64,000 nt of DNA from Pseudoalteromonas luteoviolacea DSM 6061 (lineage in GTDB: Bacteria > Pseudomonadota > Gammaproteobacteria > Enterobacterales > Alteromonadaceae). Made by a program: the position numbers and the translations under genes. Below are positions 34,375 through 44,768 of the stretch, piece after piece; the first letter of the stretch is position 1; each line of letters opens with the position of its first letter. The stretch spans positions 83,425 to 147,424 of the forward strand of contig NZ_AUYB01000096.1 in NCBI RefSeq assembly GCF_001625655.1, in the 5' to 3' direction. The notes below the pieces were generated by a model. It saw only the letters and a program-made list of their open reading frames with translations, did no database searches and had not been told where the DNA came from.

Positions 34375-36786
34375 TTATTCGTAACGTAAAATAAGAGATG
34401 GGCGCACGCTGGCCGCTCGAAACGCCAGTAAAGCCACCGTTATCCAAGTGCTCAGCGCAACAAACATGGCACTGAATACATATACCCATACCACTTGTGA
34501 AATGCGCTCATTAAAATGGCTCAGCCAGCCATCCAAGAACCAATAACTCGCAGGGAACGCCAGTAGTACCGCAGCGGCGATCAATACCAGATACTCTCGT
34601 GCCAATAAGTTCACAATACTATAGCGAGAGGCGCCTAATACTTTGCGAACAGCGACTTCCTTTTGTCTGCGCAGTGCAGAGAAAGAAGCCAAACCAAGCA
34701 CGCCAAGGCAAGTTAAAAACACCGCCAATGAGCTAAAAAACAAAACCAGTTGTTGAACGCGGTGCTCGCTGATATGCGCACGCTGATATTCATCCTCAAT
34801 GCGTGTGATGGATACTTCATGTAGCTTAAGCTGCTCAACCACCATTGCTTGAAGTTGCCTAGATACTTGCTCAGGTGATGCACTTTTGTCCAACTTCACC
34901 ACAATATCTGCACTAGGAAGGCTATTAACACCCAAACGGAAGGAAAGCGGCAGCTTTTGCTGTTTAGCTGAACCCAGTTTTACATCTGCAACTACACCAA
35001 CAATGGTCACTTGCGTGCGCCCACGATGCGCAGTAGCTTGCTTACCAATAATGTCATTTGGATCATCATAACCCGCCAACTTCATTAAACTTTCGGTTAT
35101 TAAGATGGCATAGCGTCTCACATCTTGATCGTCTGTATGTGCCCAATCAGCGCCGTATTGGGGAACAAAATCTCGTCCTGCCAGTAATGTCAGCCCCAAT
35201 GTCTCCACCGCATGATACCCCGTTGACACGGTAGGCTGCGTACCCTCAATTTGCTCACCATTAGGCCAAGTTAAAAAGAGTTCACCATTCATATCTACCG
35301 TTAAATTTGTATTGCTGATTGTCACCTGTGATACACCCGGTAGCGCACGAATACTGTCAAATAGACGGTTATTATCAGCTTTAAACAATAACTCTGATGG
35401 TAACGACTTCACCAATAGTCGGTCGGTTTTGCCATACCCAACTTCCAAGTCATTCACTAAAGCCATCTGTTTATAAATCGTCACTGCTGCGATGATCAGA
35501 GCAATCGACAAAACACTTTGCAAATATAGAGTGAGCTTTCGTACCCAAATTGCTGTTTGGCCTCGTTGTAGATCACCACTTAATACGCGCTTTGCGCTAA
35601 ATGATGAGATAAATAATGCAGGATAAAGTCCAGAAAGCACACCCACTAATATAATCACCCCAACCACCGAGACTAAAAACCAAATAGAAAAGTCTAGGCT
35701 TAAGTTTCTGCCGAGCATTTGATTCACCCAAGGCAATGTGATTTCAATCAGTGCTAAGGCAATCAAGCCTGAAATACTGACCACTAATAATGCTTCAGTT
35801 AAAAATTGCTGAACCAGCTGCAATCGGCTTGCTCCCAGTGCTTTTCTGACTCCGACCTCTTTTGCACGTCTGGCAGCAGCCGCGATATTCAAATTAATAA
35901 AGTTGGTGCTTGCCACCAAGAGTAATATGACCGCTAACGCGACGCTCACCCACATTACTTGCTCGGAGCCACCTTGCTTCATTTCAAATGGACCACGGCT
36001 GTTAAAGTACACATCTAGCATTGGCACCATATGCAAGGTGAGGGTTTTTCTACGACCTTGTTGCCTGTCGTTAAATGTGCGGTTGAGCTCTGTTTCGACA
36101 GCTGTTGCATCAGCATTAGGTGTCAGGCGCATGTATACATAACCGTGAACATCCGGTTCTGCATGCTTAGGAACCGCCGTCAGAGTATGAAAGTAAAAGT
36201 GCGTATTTTCTGGTAGGTCTTCAAATACAGCGGCTACCGTGTAACTGCCTGAGTCATGATTTAATTGCTCTCCAACAATATTGGTATGGCCAAACAAGCT
36301 GATCGCTGTGCTTTGGCTAAGCGCGAGTTGATCTGGTAAAGAAATGGCATCTTGCACCGACCCTGACAGCACGTTTAAATTTACGAAGTCGAGCAAGTTG
36401 CCACTGACCGCATAAAAGTGTGGTAACTGTACCTGCCTGTCGGCAACCTTGACTGTAAGCGCCAGTGCAGCATTGTAAAACTCTAAACCATCAGCGCTAG
36501 CAAGTAATAAAACATCTTCTACTTGCGATTGTTCTTTCATCATTTCAGGTGCGTCACTGCCCGCCGTACCGACTAATTGTAAACCCCAACTGCGGTAGTC
36601 TGTATGTACGCGATACACCCGCTCAGCATTGGGTTGGGTACGATCAAACGACAGTTCATACACAGCAAACAAAGTGACCATAATAGCCGCTGCCAAACCA
36701 ATACTTAATCCCAAAACATTTAAAGCAAAATGCTGTTTATGCTTGGAAAATGCGCGTAAAGACGTTGTAAGATAACTTGAAAACAT
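34375..36786 (-). CDS. MacB/FtsX-type ABC transporter permease (double-module)
   Basis: An 803-residue permease started at the ATG at 36786, which has AAGGAGG 5 nt upstream; the longer frame from 36828 lacks this. It has the N-terminal helix and MacB-type periplasmic domain (residues about 60-240), three FtsX helices, then a second periplasmic domain and a final FtsX module (KEVGVRKALGASRLQLVQQF and KEVAVRKVLGASRYSIVNLL are the duplicated signature). Such proteins work by mechanotransmission to expel peptides, lipids or drugs from the periplasm or membrane. It is third in an adaptor/ATPase/permease operon. Confidence 0.9.
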   Translation of the reverse strand: MFSSYLTTSLRAFSKHKQHFALNVLGLSIGLAAAIMVTLFAVYELSFDRTQPNAERVYRVHTDYRSWGLQLVGTAGSDAPEMMKEQSQVEDVLLLASADGLEFYNAALALTVKVADRQVQLPHFYAVSGNLLDFVNLNVLSGSVQDAISLPDQLALSQSTAISLFGHTNIVGEQLNHDSGSYTVAAVFEDLPENTHFYFHTLTAVPKHAEPDVHGYVYMRLTPNADATAVETELNRTFNDRQQGRRKTLTLHMVPMLDVYFNSRGPFEMKQGGSEQVMWVSVALAVILLLVASTNFINLNIAAAARRAKEVGVRKALGASRLQLVQQFLTEALLVVSISGLIALALIEITLPWVNQMLGRNLSLDFSIWFLVSVVGVIILVGVLSGLYPALFISSFSAKRVLSGDLQRGQTAIWVRKLTLYLQSVLSIALIIAAVTIYKQMALVNDLEVGYGKTDRLLVKSLPSELLFKADNNRLFDSIRALPGVSQVTISNTNLTVDMNGELFLTWPNGEQIEGTQPTVSTGYHAVETLGLTLLAGRDFVPQYGADWAHTDDQDVRRYAILITESLMKLAGYDDPNDIIGKQATAHRGRTQVTIVGVVADVKLGSAKQQKLPLSFRLGVNSLPSADIVVKLDKSASPEQVSRQLQAMVVEQLKLHEVSITRIEDEYQRAHISEHRVQQLVLFFSSLAVFLTCLGVLGLASFSALRRQKEVAVRKVLGASRYSIVNLLAREYLVLIAAAVLLAFPASYWFLDGWLSHFNERISQVVWVYVFSAMFVALSTWITVALLAFRAASVRPSLILRYE

Positions 36787-36820
36787 AATACCTCCTTGGG
36801 CTCCTTGCTTGCCTTTGGTG

Positions 36821-37522
36821 TTAAGCAACGCTCGCGGTGTGATTTACCTGACTCGCTTTATCCACAATGATTTTGCCATCGAGCAAACGTATTACTCTGT
36901 CGGCATATTCACCCTCAGTTTCAGAGTGGGTCACCATAATCACAGTCGTGCCCTCGCGATTTAGCTCGCGCAACATCATCATCACTTCTTGAGAGTTCTT
37001 TGAATCAAGATTACCAGTTGGCTCATCCGCTAAAATTAATTTAGGATTGATCACCAGCGCCCGAGCAACCGCAACTCGCTGCTGTTGGCCACCTGACAAT
37101 TGCTGCGGCAAGTGACTGGCACGATGGTCAATTGCCACCCGTTTTAAAATTTCTTCAACACGCTGATTGCGCTCAGATTTAGAAACATTTTGATACTGCA
37201 GTGGCAAAGCCACATTTTCAAATACCGTCAATTCATCAATTAAATTAAAGCTTTGAAAGACGAATCCTATTGAAGCCTTGCGTAAATTTGCCATTTGCTG
37301 CTCTGAGAATCCCGCAACCTCTGTGCCATCGAAACTGTAACTGCCGTTAGACGGGGCATCCAACAACCCCAAAATTGACAGTAATGTGGACTTACCACAC
37401 CCAGAAGGTCCCATAATGGCAACAAACTCCCCCTGCTCAACCGTCAGATCAATGCCATTCAATGCTGTTGTTTCAACGTCATGCGTTCTAAACACGCGAT
37501 TTAAGTTAGAAAGCTTAATCAT
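36821..37522 (-). CDS. ABC transporter ATPase, MacB/LolD type
   Basis: A 233-residue nucleotide-binding subunit with Walker [17 protein letters not shown], the Q-loop [20 protein letters not shown], the signature [16 protein letters not shown], Walker [14 protein letters not shown] and the switch His in VIMVTHSE. It powers the FtsX-type permease encoded 34 bp downstream and pairs with the periplasmic adaptor gene upstream. AAGGA precedes the ATG. Confidence 0.95.
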   Translation of the reverse strand: MIKLSNLNRVFRTHDVETTALNGIDLTVEQGEFVAIMGPSGCGKSTLLSILGLLDAPSNGSYSFDGTEVAGFSEQQMANLRKASIGFVFQSFNLIDELTVFENVALPLQYQNVSKSERNQRVEEILKRVAIDHRASHLPQQLSGGQQQRVAVARALVINPKLILADEPTGNLDSKNSQEVMMMLRELNREGTTVIMVTHSETEGEYADRVIRLLDGKIIVDKASQVNHTASVA

Positions 37523-37561
37523 GATTGTTCCTTAATGTTCTTATAGGTTCTTATAATTTTT

Positions 37562-38821
37562 TTAGTTGGTTAAATTTAATACATGGGCTTTATCGAAGTT
37601 ACCGTAGTTAGATGTGATAACTTGCTCCCCTGGCGCGAGGCCTGAGACCACCTCATAGTAATGTTGATTCTTTTTGCCCAGTCGCACATCTCGGCGCGCG
37701 GCTTGGCTACCATCGCTATTCACCACAAAAACCCAATGCCCACCGCTGGTTGTATAGAATGCGCCGCGCGGCAGTAATGTAGCCTGCGCTTGTTCATCGC
37801 TGAACATCAGCTGTGCATCTAGCCCTTGGCCACGTTTGATGTCTTGAATTCCTGAGGGGAGCTGCGCTTCAATTTGAAACTGCGCATTGGTCACTCGGCT
37901 ATCAATCTTGCTAACCTCAGCCTGCAATGTGTTACTCCCGTGGCTAATCTCAACGGCCATACCTAGAGAAACTTGCGTTAAATAGTATTCATCTAAGCTC
38001 ACTGCCAGTTTGTACTCACCAGGAATATCGATTTGCCCTAAACGTGCACCAGCTTGCTTTGATTCACCCACTTGCACATCCAACTCACTTAAATATCCAG
38101 ATACAGGTGCCGTGATCTGTAGGCTTTCGAGGTTTTTACGCGCAAACTGCAGGTTGTTTTGTAACATCTTGGCACTGTCTTCCAATTGAGCCAATTGCAC
38201 TTCACGGATGCTGGATTCTTGTTTCTGACGCTCTAAAGTCAGTTCATGGATGTCTCGGTTGTAGCGCAGGTCTTGGCGAATTTCGTCCACTTCATCTTGG
38301 CTGATTAGGCCTTCTTTCAGTAGCGCTTCTGACTGACGTAATCTACGCACTAAGTGACTGATCTGTAATTCGATATCCAAAAGATCACGCTTAAGATTTA
38401 AACCATTCGTGGTCATGGTCATTTGAGTGTTACGTAAAAAATTAAGCTGCTCAGTAACTTGAGCTTCTCTGCTCATCACATCTAATTGCAAGTTCGTGTT
38501 AGACAGCTGCACCAGAGGTTGTCCCTGCTCAACATAGACGCCCTGCTCCACCAGCTTGCCCTCAACACGGCCACCTGACACTGTATCTAAAAAAATGGTC
38601 GTTTTTGGCACAACTTGTCCGCGGATATTCAGCGCATTTCTAAACTCACCGCTGATCACAGAGCTCACAGTCAGCCCCGCTTTACTCACGGTTTGCATTT
38701 GTCCTTGCTCCGCAGATTGGCTCAGACTATACGCGCCAAAACCAACCAATAAAGCAAAGCAGCTAAAAAGTGCCGGTTTGATATAACGGCGATGATTTGT
38801 TTTAGTGATTTTTTTGTCCAT
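37562..38821 (-). CDS. HlyD/MacA-type periplasmic adaptor
   Basis: A 419-residue membrane-fusion protein. One N-terminal membrane anchor (residues about 16-33), then a lipoyl-like half motif (GGRVEGKLVEQGVYVEQGQP), a long coiled-coil hairpin (about 110-240), the second lipoyl half (ITAPVSGYLSELDVQVGESK) and a beta-barrel domain. It would join the inner-membrane ABC unit to a TolC-like channel, which is not encoded here. It is first in the operon and has a candidate sigma-54 promoter. Confidence 0.9.
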   Translation of the reverse strand: MDKKITKTNHRRYIKPALFSCFALLVGFGAYSLSQSAEQGQMQTVSKAGLTVSSVISGEFRNALNIRGQVVPKTTIFLDTVSGGRVEGKLVEQGVYVEQGQPLVQLSNTNLQLDVMSREAQVTEQLNFLRNTQMTMTTNGLNLKRDLLDIELQISHLVRRLRQSEALLKEGLISQDEVDEIRQDLRYNRDIHELTLERQKQESSIREVQLAQLEDSAKMLQNNLQFARKNLESLQITAPVSGYLSELDVQVGESKQAGARLGQIDIPGEYKLAVSLDEYYLTQVSLGMAVEISHGSNTLQAEVSKIDSRVTNAQFQIEAQLPSGIQDIKRGQGLDAQLMFSDEQAQATLLPRGAFYTTSGGHWVFVVNSDGSQAARRDVRLGKKNQHYYEVVSGLAPGEQVITSNYGNFDKAHVLNLTN

Positions 38822-38857
38822 AACATCAGCTCCTTTGGCCTTGATACCTAATCATTA

Positions 38858-38873
38858 ATCAACTTTGATGCCA
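38858..38873 (-). promoter_or_regulatory. candidate sigma-54 promoter for the ABC export operon
   Basis: On the minus strand the sequence TGGCATCAAAGTTGAT matches the -24 element (TGGCA) and part of the -12 element (TTG) with correct spacing; the last conserved GC of -12 is GA, so the site is imperfect. It lies about 40 bp before the adaptor ATG, and the adjacent regulator is a sigma-54 activator. Confidence 0.5.
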
Positions 38874-38959
38874 ACATTAAAATCACATAAAATACAATAA
38901 CTTAATTACAATATAAAAAAGTATAAAATGATTAAGTGTCCGCTTATAGTACACTCACC

Positions 38960-38975
38960 TGTCCATAATTGGACA
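38960..38975. promoter_or_regulatory. palindromic enhancer candidate for the NtrC-type regulator
   Basis: TGTCCATAATTGGACA has perfect 6-bp arms; an additional TGTCC half site lies near 38937-38941. It is about 90-100 bp upstream of the sigma-54-like promoter and 60 bp before the regulator gene, a position suited to both activation and autoregulation. Confidence 0.55.
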
Positions 38976-39034
38976 CTTTTGGGGATTTTACGGTAAGCTG
39001 GTTGGGTCAAAAATAACTACAATGAGTCATCAGC

Positions 39035-40417
39035 ATGGAAAAGCAGGGCACCATACTTATCGTGGATGACAATACTGATGTATTGCTCGCCGCCAAATTG
39101 CTACTAAAACAACATCACAAAAAAATCCTCACCACAGACAACCCTTTTGACGTAGAAGGGCTACTCAATACCCACCAAGTTGATGTCATTTTGCTTGATA
39201 TGAATTTTAACCGTGACGCAATTAGTGGGCAGGAGGGCTTTTACTGGCTCAAAAAGATCCACACCCAAGTGCCAAGTATCGCCGTGGTCTTAATGACAGC
39301 ATACAGTGATGTAAAATTAGCAGTGGAAGCCATAAAAAATGGCGCCACGGACTTTGTCGCTAAGCCTTGGCAAAACGATCAGCTATTAACCGTCATCGCA
39401 ACGGCGCTTGCCCATGCACAAGACAAACAAGCGATTAATCAACTTTCACGACAAACTCAAGGGCTAAGTCAGGCACTTAGCCAGCCCCAAAGCGAGTTTC
39501 TGGGGCAAAGTGACGCCATGTTGCAAGTGTTTGATACTTTAAATAAAGCAGCGAAAACTGACGCCAATATTCTGATCACAGGAGAAAGCGGTACAGGTAA
39601 AGAACTCACGGCACACGCCATTCATGCTCAAAGTACGCGCGCACATATGCCATTTATAAGCTTAGATATGGGGGCCGTATCCGGCAGCTTGTTTGAGAGT
39701 GAACTATTTGGCCATAAAAAAGGCGCATTTACCGACGCAAAAATGGATCGGGTGGGTCGCTTTGAGTTGGCCCATGGCGGCACTTTATTCTTGGATGAAG
39801 TAGGTAATATGCCGCTCGATCAACAAGTAAAATTGCCGGCTGCAATACAAAATCGACAGATCACCCCTGTTGGAGGCAATCAGCCTATCGACGTCGACAT
39901 TCGTTTGGTTTGCGCGACCAATGACGCGCTCCCGCAGTCGGTTGTGGACGGCCAATTTCGACAAGATTTACTGTATCGAATTAATACCATAGAAATAAAC
40001 CTCCCTCCTTTACGCGAGCGAAAAGAAGATATTCCTTTATTGGTCGATCATTATATGAATATTTACCAACAAAAATACCGCCGCGAACTGGCTCTTCCAC
40101 CCAGTGCGTTGAGCACATTATGTGAGTATTCATGGCCGGGTAATGTGCGTGAGCTTGCCCATACCATAGAGCGCGCAGTTATTTTGTCTGAAGGCTCCGA
40201 GTTAGCAATCCACCATGTACTCATTGCGCCAAATACCCCAGCCTCAGCACAATCCAACAGTTTGCTAGAATACGACACATTTGATTTAGACGTGCTTGAA
40301 CAAAGAGCAATTCGAGCCGCATTAAAACACCATCAAGGTAACGTCAGCCATGCGGCCAAGGCATTGGGTCTGACCCGAGGTGCCATGTATCGCCGTTTAG
40401 AAAAATACGGGCTGTAA
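39035..40417 (+). CDS. NtrC-family sigma-54-dependent response regulator
   Basis: A 460-residue activator. Receiver domain (1-125) with DDN and the phosphoacceptor in [10 protein letters not shown], then an AAA+ domain: Walker [16 protein letters not shown], the sigma-54 contact loop GAFTDA (usual form GAFTGA; Asp variants are known), and Walker [17 protein letters not shown]-terminal Fis-type HTH reads [18 protein letters not shown]. The usual QAKLL motif is QVKLP here. It is followed by its kinase gene 2 bp later and is divergent from the ABC operon it most likely activates. Confidence 0.93.
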   Translation: MEKQGTILIVDDNTDVLLAAKLLLKQHHKKILTTDNPFDVEGLLNTHQVDVILLDMNFNRDAISGQEGFYWLKKIHTQVPSIAVVLMTAYSDVKLAVEAIKNGATDFVAKPWQNDQLLTVIATALAHAQDKQAINQLSRQTQGLSQALSQPQSEFLGQSDAMLQVFDTLNKAAKTDANILITGESGTGKELTAHAIHAQSTRAHMPFISLDMGAVSGSLFESELFGHKKGAFTDAKMDRVGRFELAHGGTLFLDEVGNMPLDQQVKLPAAIQNRQITPVGGNQPIDVDIRLVCATNDALPQSVVDGQFRQDLLYRINTIEINLPPLRERKEDIPLLVDHYMNIYQQKYRRELALPPSALSTLCEYSWPGNVRELAHTIERAVILSEGSELAIHHVLIAPNTPASAQSNSLLEYDTFDLDVLEQRAIRAALKHHQGNVSHAAKALGLTRGAMYRRLEKYGL

Positions 40418-40419
40418 TC

Positions 40420-41724
40420 ATGAATAGCCAATTTAAAATCCTTATCGCGGCCTGCGGGTTAGTTGGTATGGGTATGTTACTGCAACTGGCCCTTATTACT
40501 TTCGGGCTCAGCGCCACCACAATTGTCATAGCCATTTCAGCACTGTTATTAATCATTTGGCTACATCATATCTTTTGCAAAGAAAAGCGCGTACCTATGC
40601 AGCTGTTTCGCGCCCTTGCCAATGGCGATCACACCTTGGGTTTACCTGATAGCCACCCATTACGCCAAGATTTTCGTGGCGCACAGGCACAAATGCAAGC
40701 AGCGCAATTAGCCGCTGAGCAGCAAATACAGTTTATCAATGCCGTATTCAGCCACATGGATCTGGCTATGCTAATTTGTGATGACCAAGGCCAAATTATC
40801 GAACAAAGTGCTGCGGTAACAAAGCAACTAGGCCTGAAAGTCGAGCACCTCGATGCCATCGCTAACAACAATCCTAAAATTGTTGAGTTTATTAAAAACA
40901 CCAGTAAAAACAGCCGCCAAACCTTTTCTTGGCAGAAAAATGAGCTTCATGACACCTTGTATATACAGGTAAGTACGCTGTGGATCCAAGCAAAGCTGTA
41001 CAAAGTGATTACCTTACAATCAATAAAAGAGCAGCTTAATGCCAAAGAGCAGGACGCTTACAAACAGCTCACAAAAGTGCTGACCCATGAAGTCGCAAAC
41101 TCAATCACTCCACTCACTTCAATGGCACAGACCTGCATTGCATTGTTGCCTGACTCACTGAGTTTTGATGAAGAGGAAGATAAACAAGATCTCCATTTGG
41201 CACTGTCCACTCTGGCGTCAAGAAGCGCCCACCTGAGTGAGTTTATTCAAGAATTCAGAAAACTGAGTAGCTTACCCGCCCCACAGCTCGCTACGGTTGA
41301 ACTTGGTGAACTACTAAAAAACATTAAGCAGCTCTTTTGCCTGCAACATACCAACGTGACTTTTATTATTGAAGCATCTGACAATACGCTGTGTGTCCTT
41401 GACACCAACCAGATAGAGCAAGTTTTAATAAACCTCTGTAAAAATGCAGTAGAGGCACTTGAAATAGGCGACCAAACAGCACCAAAGGTCACCTTGAAGG
41501 TCCTTAAAAATGATGACGATAAACTCTGTGTGGATATTATCGACAATGGCTCAGGGATCACTGAGCAAGCACAGACAATGATGTTCGTGCCCTTTTTCAC
41601 CACCAAACAACAAGGCTCCGGTATCGGTTTAAGCCTTTCTAGGCAAATTATGCTGCAACATGGTGGCGAATTATTGTATTTAAGTCAGCCGCAAGGGGCC
41701 TGCTTCCGCTGTGTATTTGGTTAG
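40420..41724 (+). CDS. NtrB/NtrY-type sensor histidine kinase
   Basis: A 434-residue kinase. Two membrane helices at residues about 7-50 with almost no periplasmic loop, so the signal is probably membrane-borne or internal. A PAS-like region (about 105-190) precedes the HisKA domain (KVLTHEVANSITPLTSMAQT with the phospho-His) and the HATPase domain (QVLINLCKNAVEAL; IIDNGSGI; GSGIGLSLSRQIM). It is encoded directly after the NtrC-type regulator, its cognate partner. Confidence 0.92.
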   Translation: MNSQFKILIAACGLVGMGMLLQLALITFGLSATTIVIAISALLLIIWLHHIFCKEKRVPMQLFRALANGDHTLGLPDSHPLRQDFRGAQAQMQAAQLAAEQQIQFINAVFSHMDLAMLICDDQGQIIEQSAAVTKQLGLKVEHLDAIANNNPKIVEFIKNTSKNSRQTFSWQKNELHDTLYIQVSTLWIQAKLYKVITLQSIKEQLNAKEQDAYKQLTKVLTHEVANSITPLTSMAQTCIALLPDSLSFDEEEDKQDLHLALSTLASRSAHLSEFIQEFRKLSSLPAPQLATVELGELLKNIKQLFCLQHTNVTFIIEASDNTLCVLDTNQIEQVLINLCKNAVEALEIGDQTAPKVTLKVLKNDDDKLCVDIIDNGSGITEQAQTMMFVPFFTTKQQGSGIGLSLSRQIMLQHGGELLYLSQPQGACFRCVFG

Positions 41725-41810
41725 CGAAAAAAGACACAATATCGTCGCAATAATGTGGGAAATTGAAACAAATTGAGTAAACTATCAGCGCGTTTCTGAT
41801 TTAGGGTTAT

Positions 41811-42560
41811 ATGATGACAGAGCAAATTAAAAAGGAATGGTTAATTTCTATTGCAGGATGGAGTGCACTGATCTTATTTCTGACGGGCACCTATGAACTT
41901 TACGACTATGCCATGCCCGCAGCACAACAAATCAATAACCACCCCTCTTGGGCACTTCAAGAATGGGGGTTGTGGTATGTACTGACCCCAATCATCTTTC
42001 GCTTACTGCACCAGTACCACAGCAAGCAACAACTCACTCATCAGCGGTTTATCGGTATTTTAGCTCTGATGTTATGCATTTCTATGACTTATCAAAGCAT
42101 TTTTGACCTGTTTGTTTTCAAAGACAATATCGCCTATACCTTATTGTACTTCGCACCTTCACACCCGCTGGTGCTGTTTGTTATCAGCTTTATTTGGCAT
42201 ACTTATTTGCGTACAGAACTCACGCAAACCAGTAGTATAGAGGTAGACAGTGGGAGCAAAAAGTCGCGCCTTTGCTTTGATGATATAACCCACATCAATT
42301 CCGCTAGCAACTATGTTGAATTTCATACCCAAGAGCAGCTGTTTTTAAAACGCACCACCCTCAAACAAGTAGAGCAACAATTACCAGACTCACAATTTAT
42401 TCGCACCCATCGCTCGCATTTGGTCAATTTGGACTACGTAGAACGCATCCAGATCAAGCCTTCTGGCAGTGGTTTAGTACTCCTCAAAAATGGCCAGTCT
42501 GTGGCACTGAGTAAGGCATTTAAACCCAAAGTGAAAGCCAAACTAAAAAACGTCGCATAG
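41811..42560 (+). CDS. membrane-anchored LytTR transcriptional regulator
   Basis: A 249-residue protein. Four membrane helices occupy residues 1-145, and a LytTR DNA-binding domain residues about 155-249 (CFDDITHINSASNYVEFHT; FIRTHRSHLVNLDYVERI). Such one-component membrane LytTR proteins sense an unknown signal in the membrane and bind promoter repeats. AGGG precedes the ATG. It comes just before the outer-membrane barrel gene and after the two-component pair, either of which it could control. Confidence 0.88.
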   Translation: MMTEQIKKEWLISIAGWSALILFLTGTYELYDYAMPAAQQINNHPSWALQEWGLWYVLTPIIFRLLHQYHSKQQLTHQRFIGILALMLCISMTYQSIFDLFVFKDNIAYTLLYFAPSHPLVLFVISFIWHTYLRTELTQTSSIEVDSGSKKSRLCFDDITHINSASNYVEFHTQEQLFLKRTTLKQVEQQLPDSQFIRTHRSHLVNLDYVERIQIKPSGSGLVLLKNGQSVALSKAFKPKVKAKLKNVA

Positions 42561-42571
42561 TTTTACCGTGC

Positions 42572-42601
42572 CACTCGTCCCTAGCTTCTTAGGGACGAGT
42601 G
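42572..42601 (+). terminator. strong hairpin after the LytTR gene
   Basis: CACTCGTCCCTA (42572-42583) and TAGGGACGAGTG (42590-42601) form a perfect 12-bp stem with a 6-nt loop, 12 bp after the LytTR stop. A T-tract is lacking, so termination efficiency is uncertain. Confidence 0.6.
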
Positions 42602-42718
42602 TACAGCCCCCAACCAACCGCCCCAAGAGACACCCAACAATCCCTAATTTATTGATTTATGTGGTTTGATTTATTCCAATAGGTTCTGAAACCGAAACAA
42701 ATAGGAAGAATATCCGCC

Positions 42719-44728
42719 ATGGAACAGCCATTGAAGCATCAACATTTACTCCTAGGACTCCTTTGCTGTTTTCTCACCATACCTGCCGCAGTATCAGCAC
42801 AATCTGTACAAGGTCCACAGCAAGAGTTCGCCGTAATCAATTATGAAGGTACAGCACTAACACAGCTGTATGGACAAAATGCACTAGACAAAATAGAGCA
42901 AATCCCAGGGTTTTCCTTATCACAAAGCACCGCGAATCGAGGCTTGGCTGCTGCTGGAGGTAACGTATTAATCAATGGTGCAGTACCCGCGTCAAAATCA
43001 GAGTCTTTACGCCAAATCCTAAGCCAGCTACCTAAAGCGCAAATTGTCGAAATACACTTTTACAGCGCAGGCCACCCCTTTACCAGTGCCAGCCAATTTA
43101 CTCAAGTTGTAAACATCATCACCCATGACAACGTCGCAACAACCAACTGGCAAGCACGCAGTAAGCTCACTTCAGCATATCAGTCTTATCGACCCAGTGA
43201 GCTTGCTACTCAGATATCTTTACCGACAGCCACATGGCAACATCAAATTAATGCCCATTATCAAGATGAGCGACACCAATCGGTATCAACACTGCACGCA
43301 TATTCTGCACAAAATTTGCTAACTGAAGTTGGCCGTGAAGACTTTTTTGAAAAGTTGAATAGTCGCCTATTGTCTTTGAGCAGTACCCGAAATCATGAAC
43401 ACAGCAGACTCGTGCTATCAGCAAAAACTCTCAATGAAGACTGGCAAACAGACTTTATTAGACCCTATGGCAAGACTCACGCAGAGTTGACCCAACTATG
43501 GCAATACAATGAGTCTATTGATACCCGTGAGCATGAACTCAGTGCTGATTGGCAGCATCAGTCAAATCAAGACAAACAGGTGCAATTTGTTGCATTACAT
43601 AGTAAAAAAACTACGGATAACGACTCTCTAAGCCGTGATACTGGCGAGTCTCCGGACATATTTAAACAGTACAAAACTCATCAAGAACAAGTGATTCAGT
43701 TTAACTTGAACGTGCCATCGATAACGTACAAACCGGAGCTCGGACTCGAAATCAGTCGCAATCAATTAGATGCGACCACCCATACAGGAGATGAAGTTCT
43801 AATCAGCAAAGTCTCTGAAATGCGCTATCAACCATTTTTTGCTTTTACCCATACTCTAAACCCACAGTGGCAACTGTATACACGGATTAATGCAGAGCAC
43901 ACCAAGCTCAGCAGTGGTAGGCAAAACACGCACCGCAGTAATCTAAACTTTATAAAACCGCTTGTGCGCCTAAGCTATGAGCCTACCTCTAATTGGGATA
44001 TGGTATTAACCGCTCAACATCACGTGGATCAGCTGGATTTTAATCACTTTGTTGCTAGCCAAAATGCAGGGTTCGAGCGCAGTCAATCAGGAAACAACCG
44101 CCTCTTGCCCAGCCAATACAGTGAACTTGCTGCACAGTTCAATGTTCGCCCAACAGACAAGCTGTTTATGAACCTCAAGATGTACCAGCAGTGGCAAAAA
44201 GATATTCACGAAATCATCACGTTAGACAATGGCAAATCCGGTTTGGGTAATGCTGGTAGTGCCACACTTTTAGGTGCTGAACTGGCATTGACGTGGGATA
44301 CGGATGCGTGGCTGTCTGGTAGTCAGTTAAGTGTCGACTATCAATACGAAAACGCACACTACCGAGACCCATTAACGGGTACTCGTGCAACAACAGGTTT
44401 GACACCGCACAGCACCAGCATAGAGTTTAGACGAGACATGCCAGATCACAGCTGGGGTGTAGACATATACCTACCAGAATCTGCAACTTACTACTATCAA
44501 GACGAGGTATTTATTGAACGAGACCACATCGAGGTAAATGCATTTGCAGAGTATCAAGTCTTTGCGTCGCTTCGAGTCAATGTCAAAATTGCAGCCCTCA
44601 ACACTGCAAAATTTACGTACGACCAAACTTTCTATTCACCGCAACGTGGTGAGGAATACGATGGGGGAATGCGATTCGATGAACGAGTCGACCCTGTTAT
44701 CACACTGTCACTGCTTGGTACTTTATGA
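42719..44728 (+). CDS. outer-membrane beta-barrel receptor (TonB-dependent-receptor-like)
   Basis: A 669-residue protein with a signal peptide (LLGLLCCFLTIPAAVSAQSV). Residues about 45-140 resemble the plug domain (LDKIEQIPGFSLSQST; GNVLINGAVPASKSESLRQI), followed by a barrel of alternating aromatic strands to the C-terminus. A clear TonB box is not visible. The family with this short plug is found in marine bacteria as an outer-membrane receptor of unknown ligand. The upstream membrane LytTR regulator may control it. Confidence 0.72.
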   Translation: MEQPLKHQHLLLGLLCCFLTIPAAVSAQSVQGPQQEFAVINYEGTALTQLYGQNALDKIEQIPGFSLSQSTANRGLAAAGGNVLINGAVPASKSESLRQILSQLPKAQIVEIHFYSAGHPFTSASQFTQVVNIITHDNVATTNWQARSKLTSAYQSYRPSELATQISLPTATWQHQINAHYQDERHQSVSTLHAYSAQNLLTEVGREDFFEKLNSRLLSLSSTRNHEHSRLVLSAKTLNEDWQTDFIRPYGKTHAELTQLWQYNESIDTREHELSADWQHQSNQDKQVQFVALHSKKTTDNDSLSRDTGESPDIFKQYKTHQEQVIQFNLNVPSITYKPELGLEISRNQLDATTHTGDEVLISKVSEMRYQPFFAFTHTLNPQWQLYTRINAEHTKLSSGRQNTHRSNLNFIKPLVRLSYEPTSNWDMVLTAQHHVDQLDFNHFVASQNAGFERSQSGNNRLLPSQYSELAAQFNVRPTDKLFMNLKMYQQWQKDIHEIITLDNGKSGLGNAGSATLLGAELALTWDTDAWLSGSQLSVDYQYENAHYRDPLTGTRATTGLTPHSTSIEFRRDMPDHSWGVDIYLPESATYYYQDEVFIERDHIEVNAFAEYQVFASLRVNVKIAALNTAKFTYDQTFYSPQRGEEYDGGMRFDERVDPVITLSLLGTL

Positions 44729-44768
44729 TGCGGGGCCCTTGCGCCCCAACTAGGTGGGCTGGTCCAAG

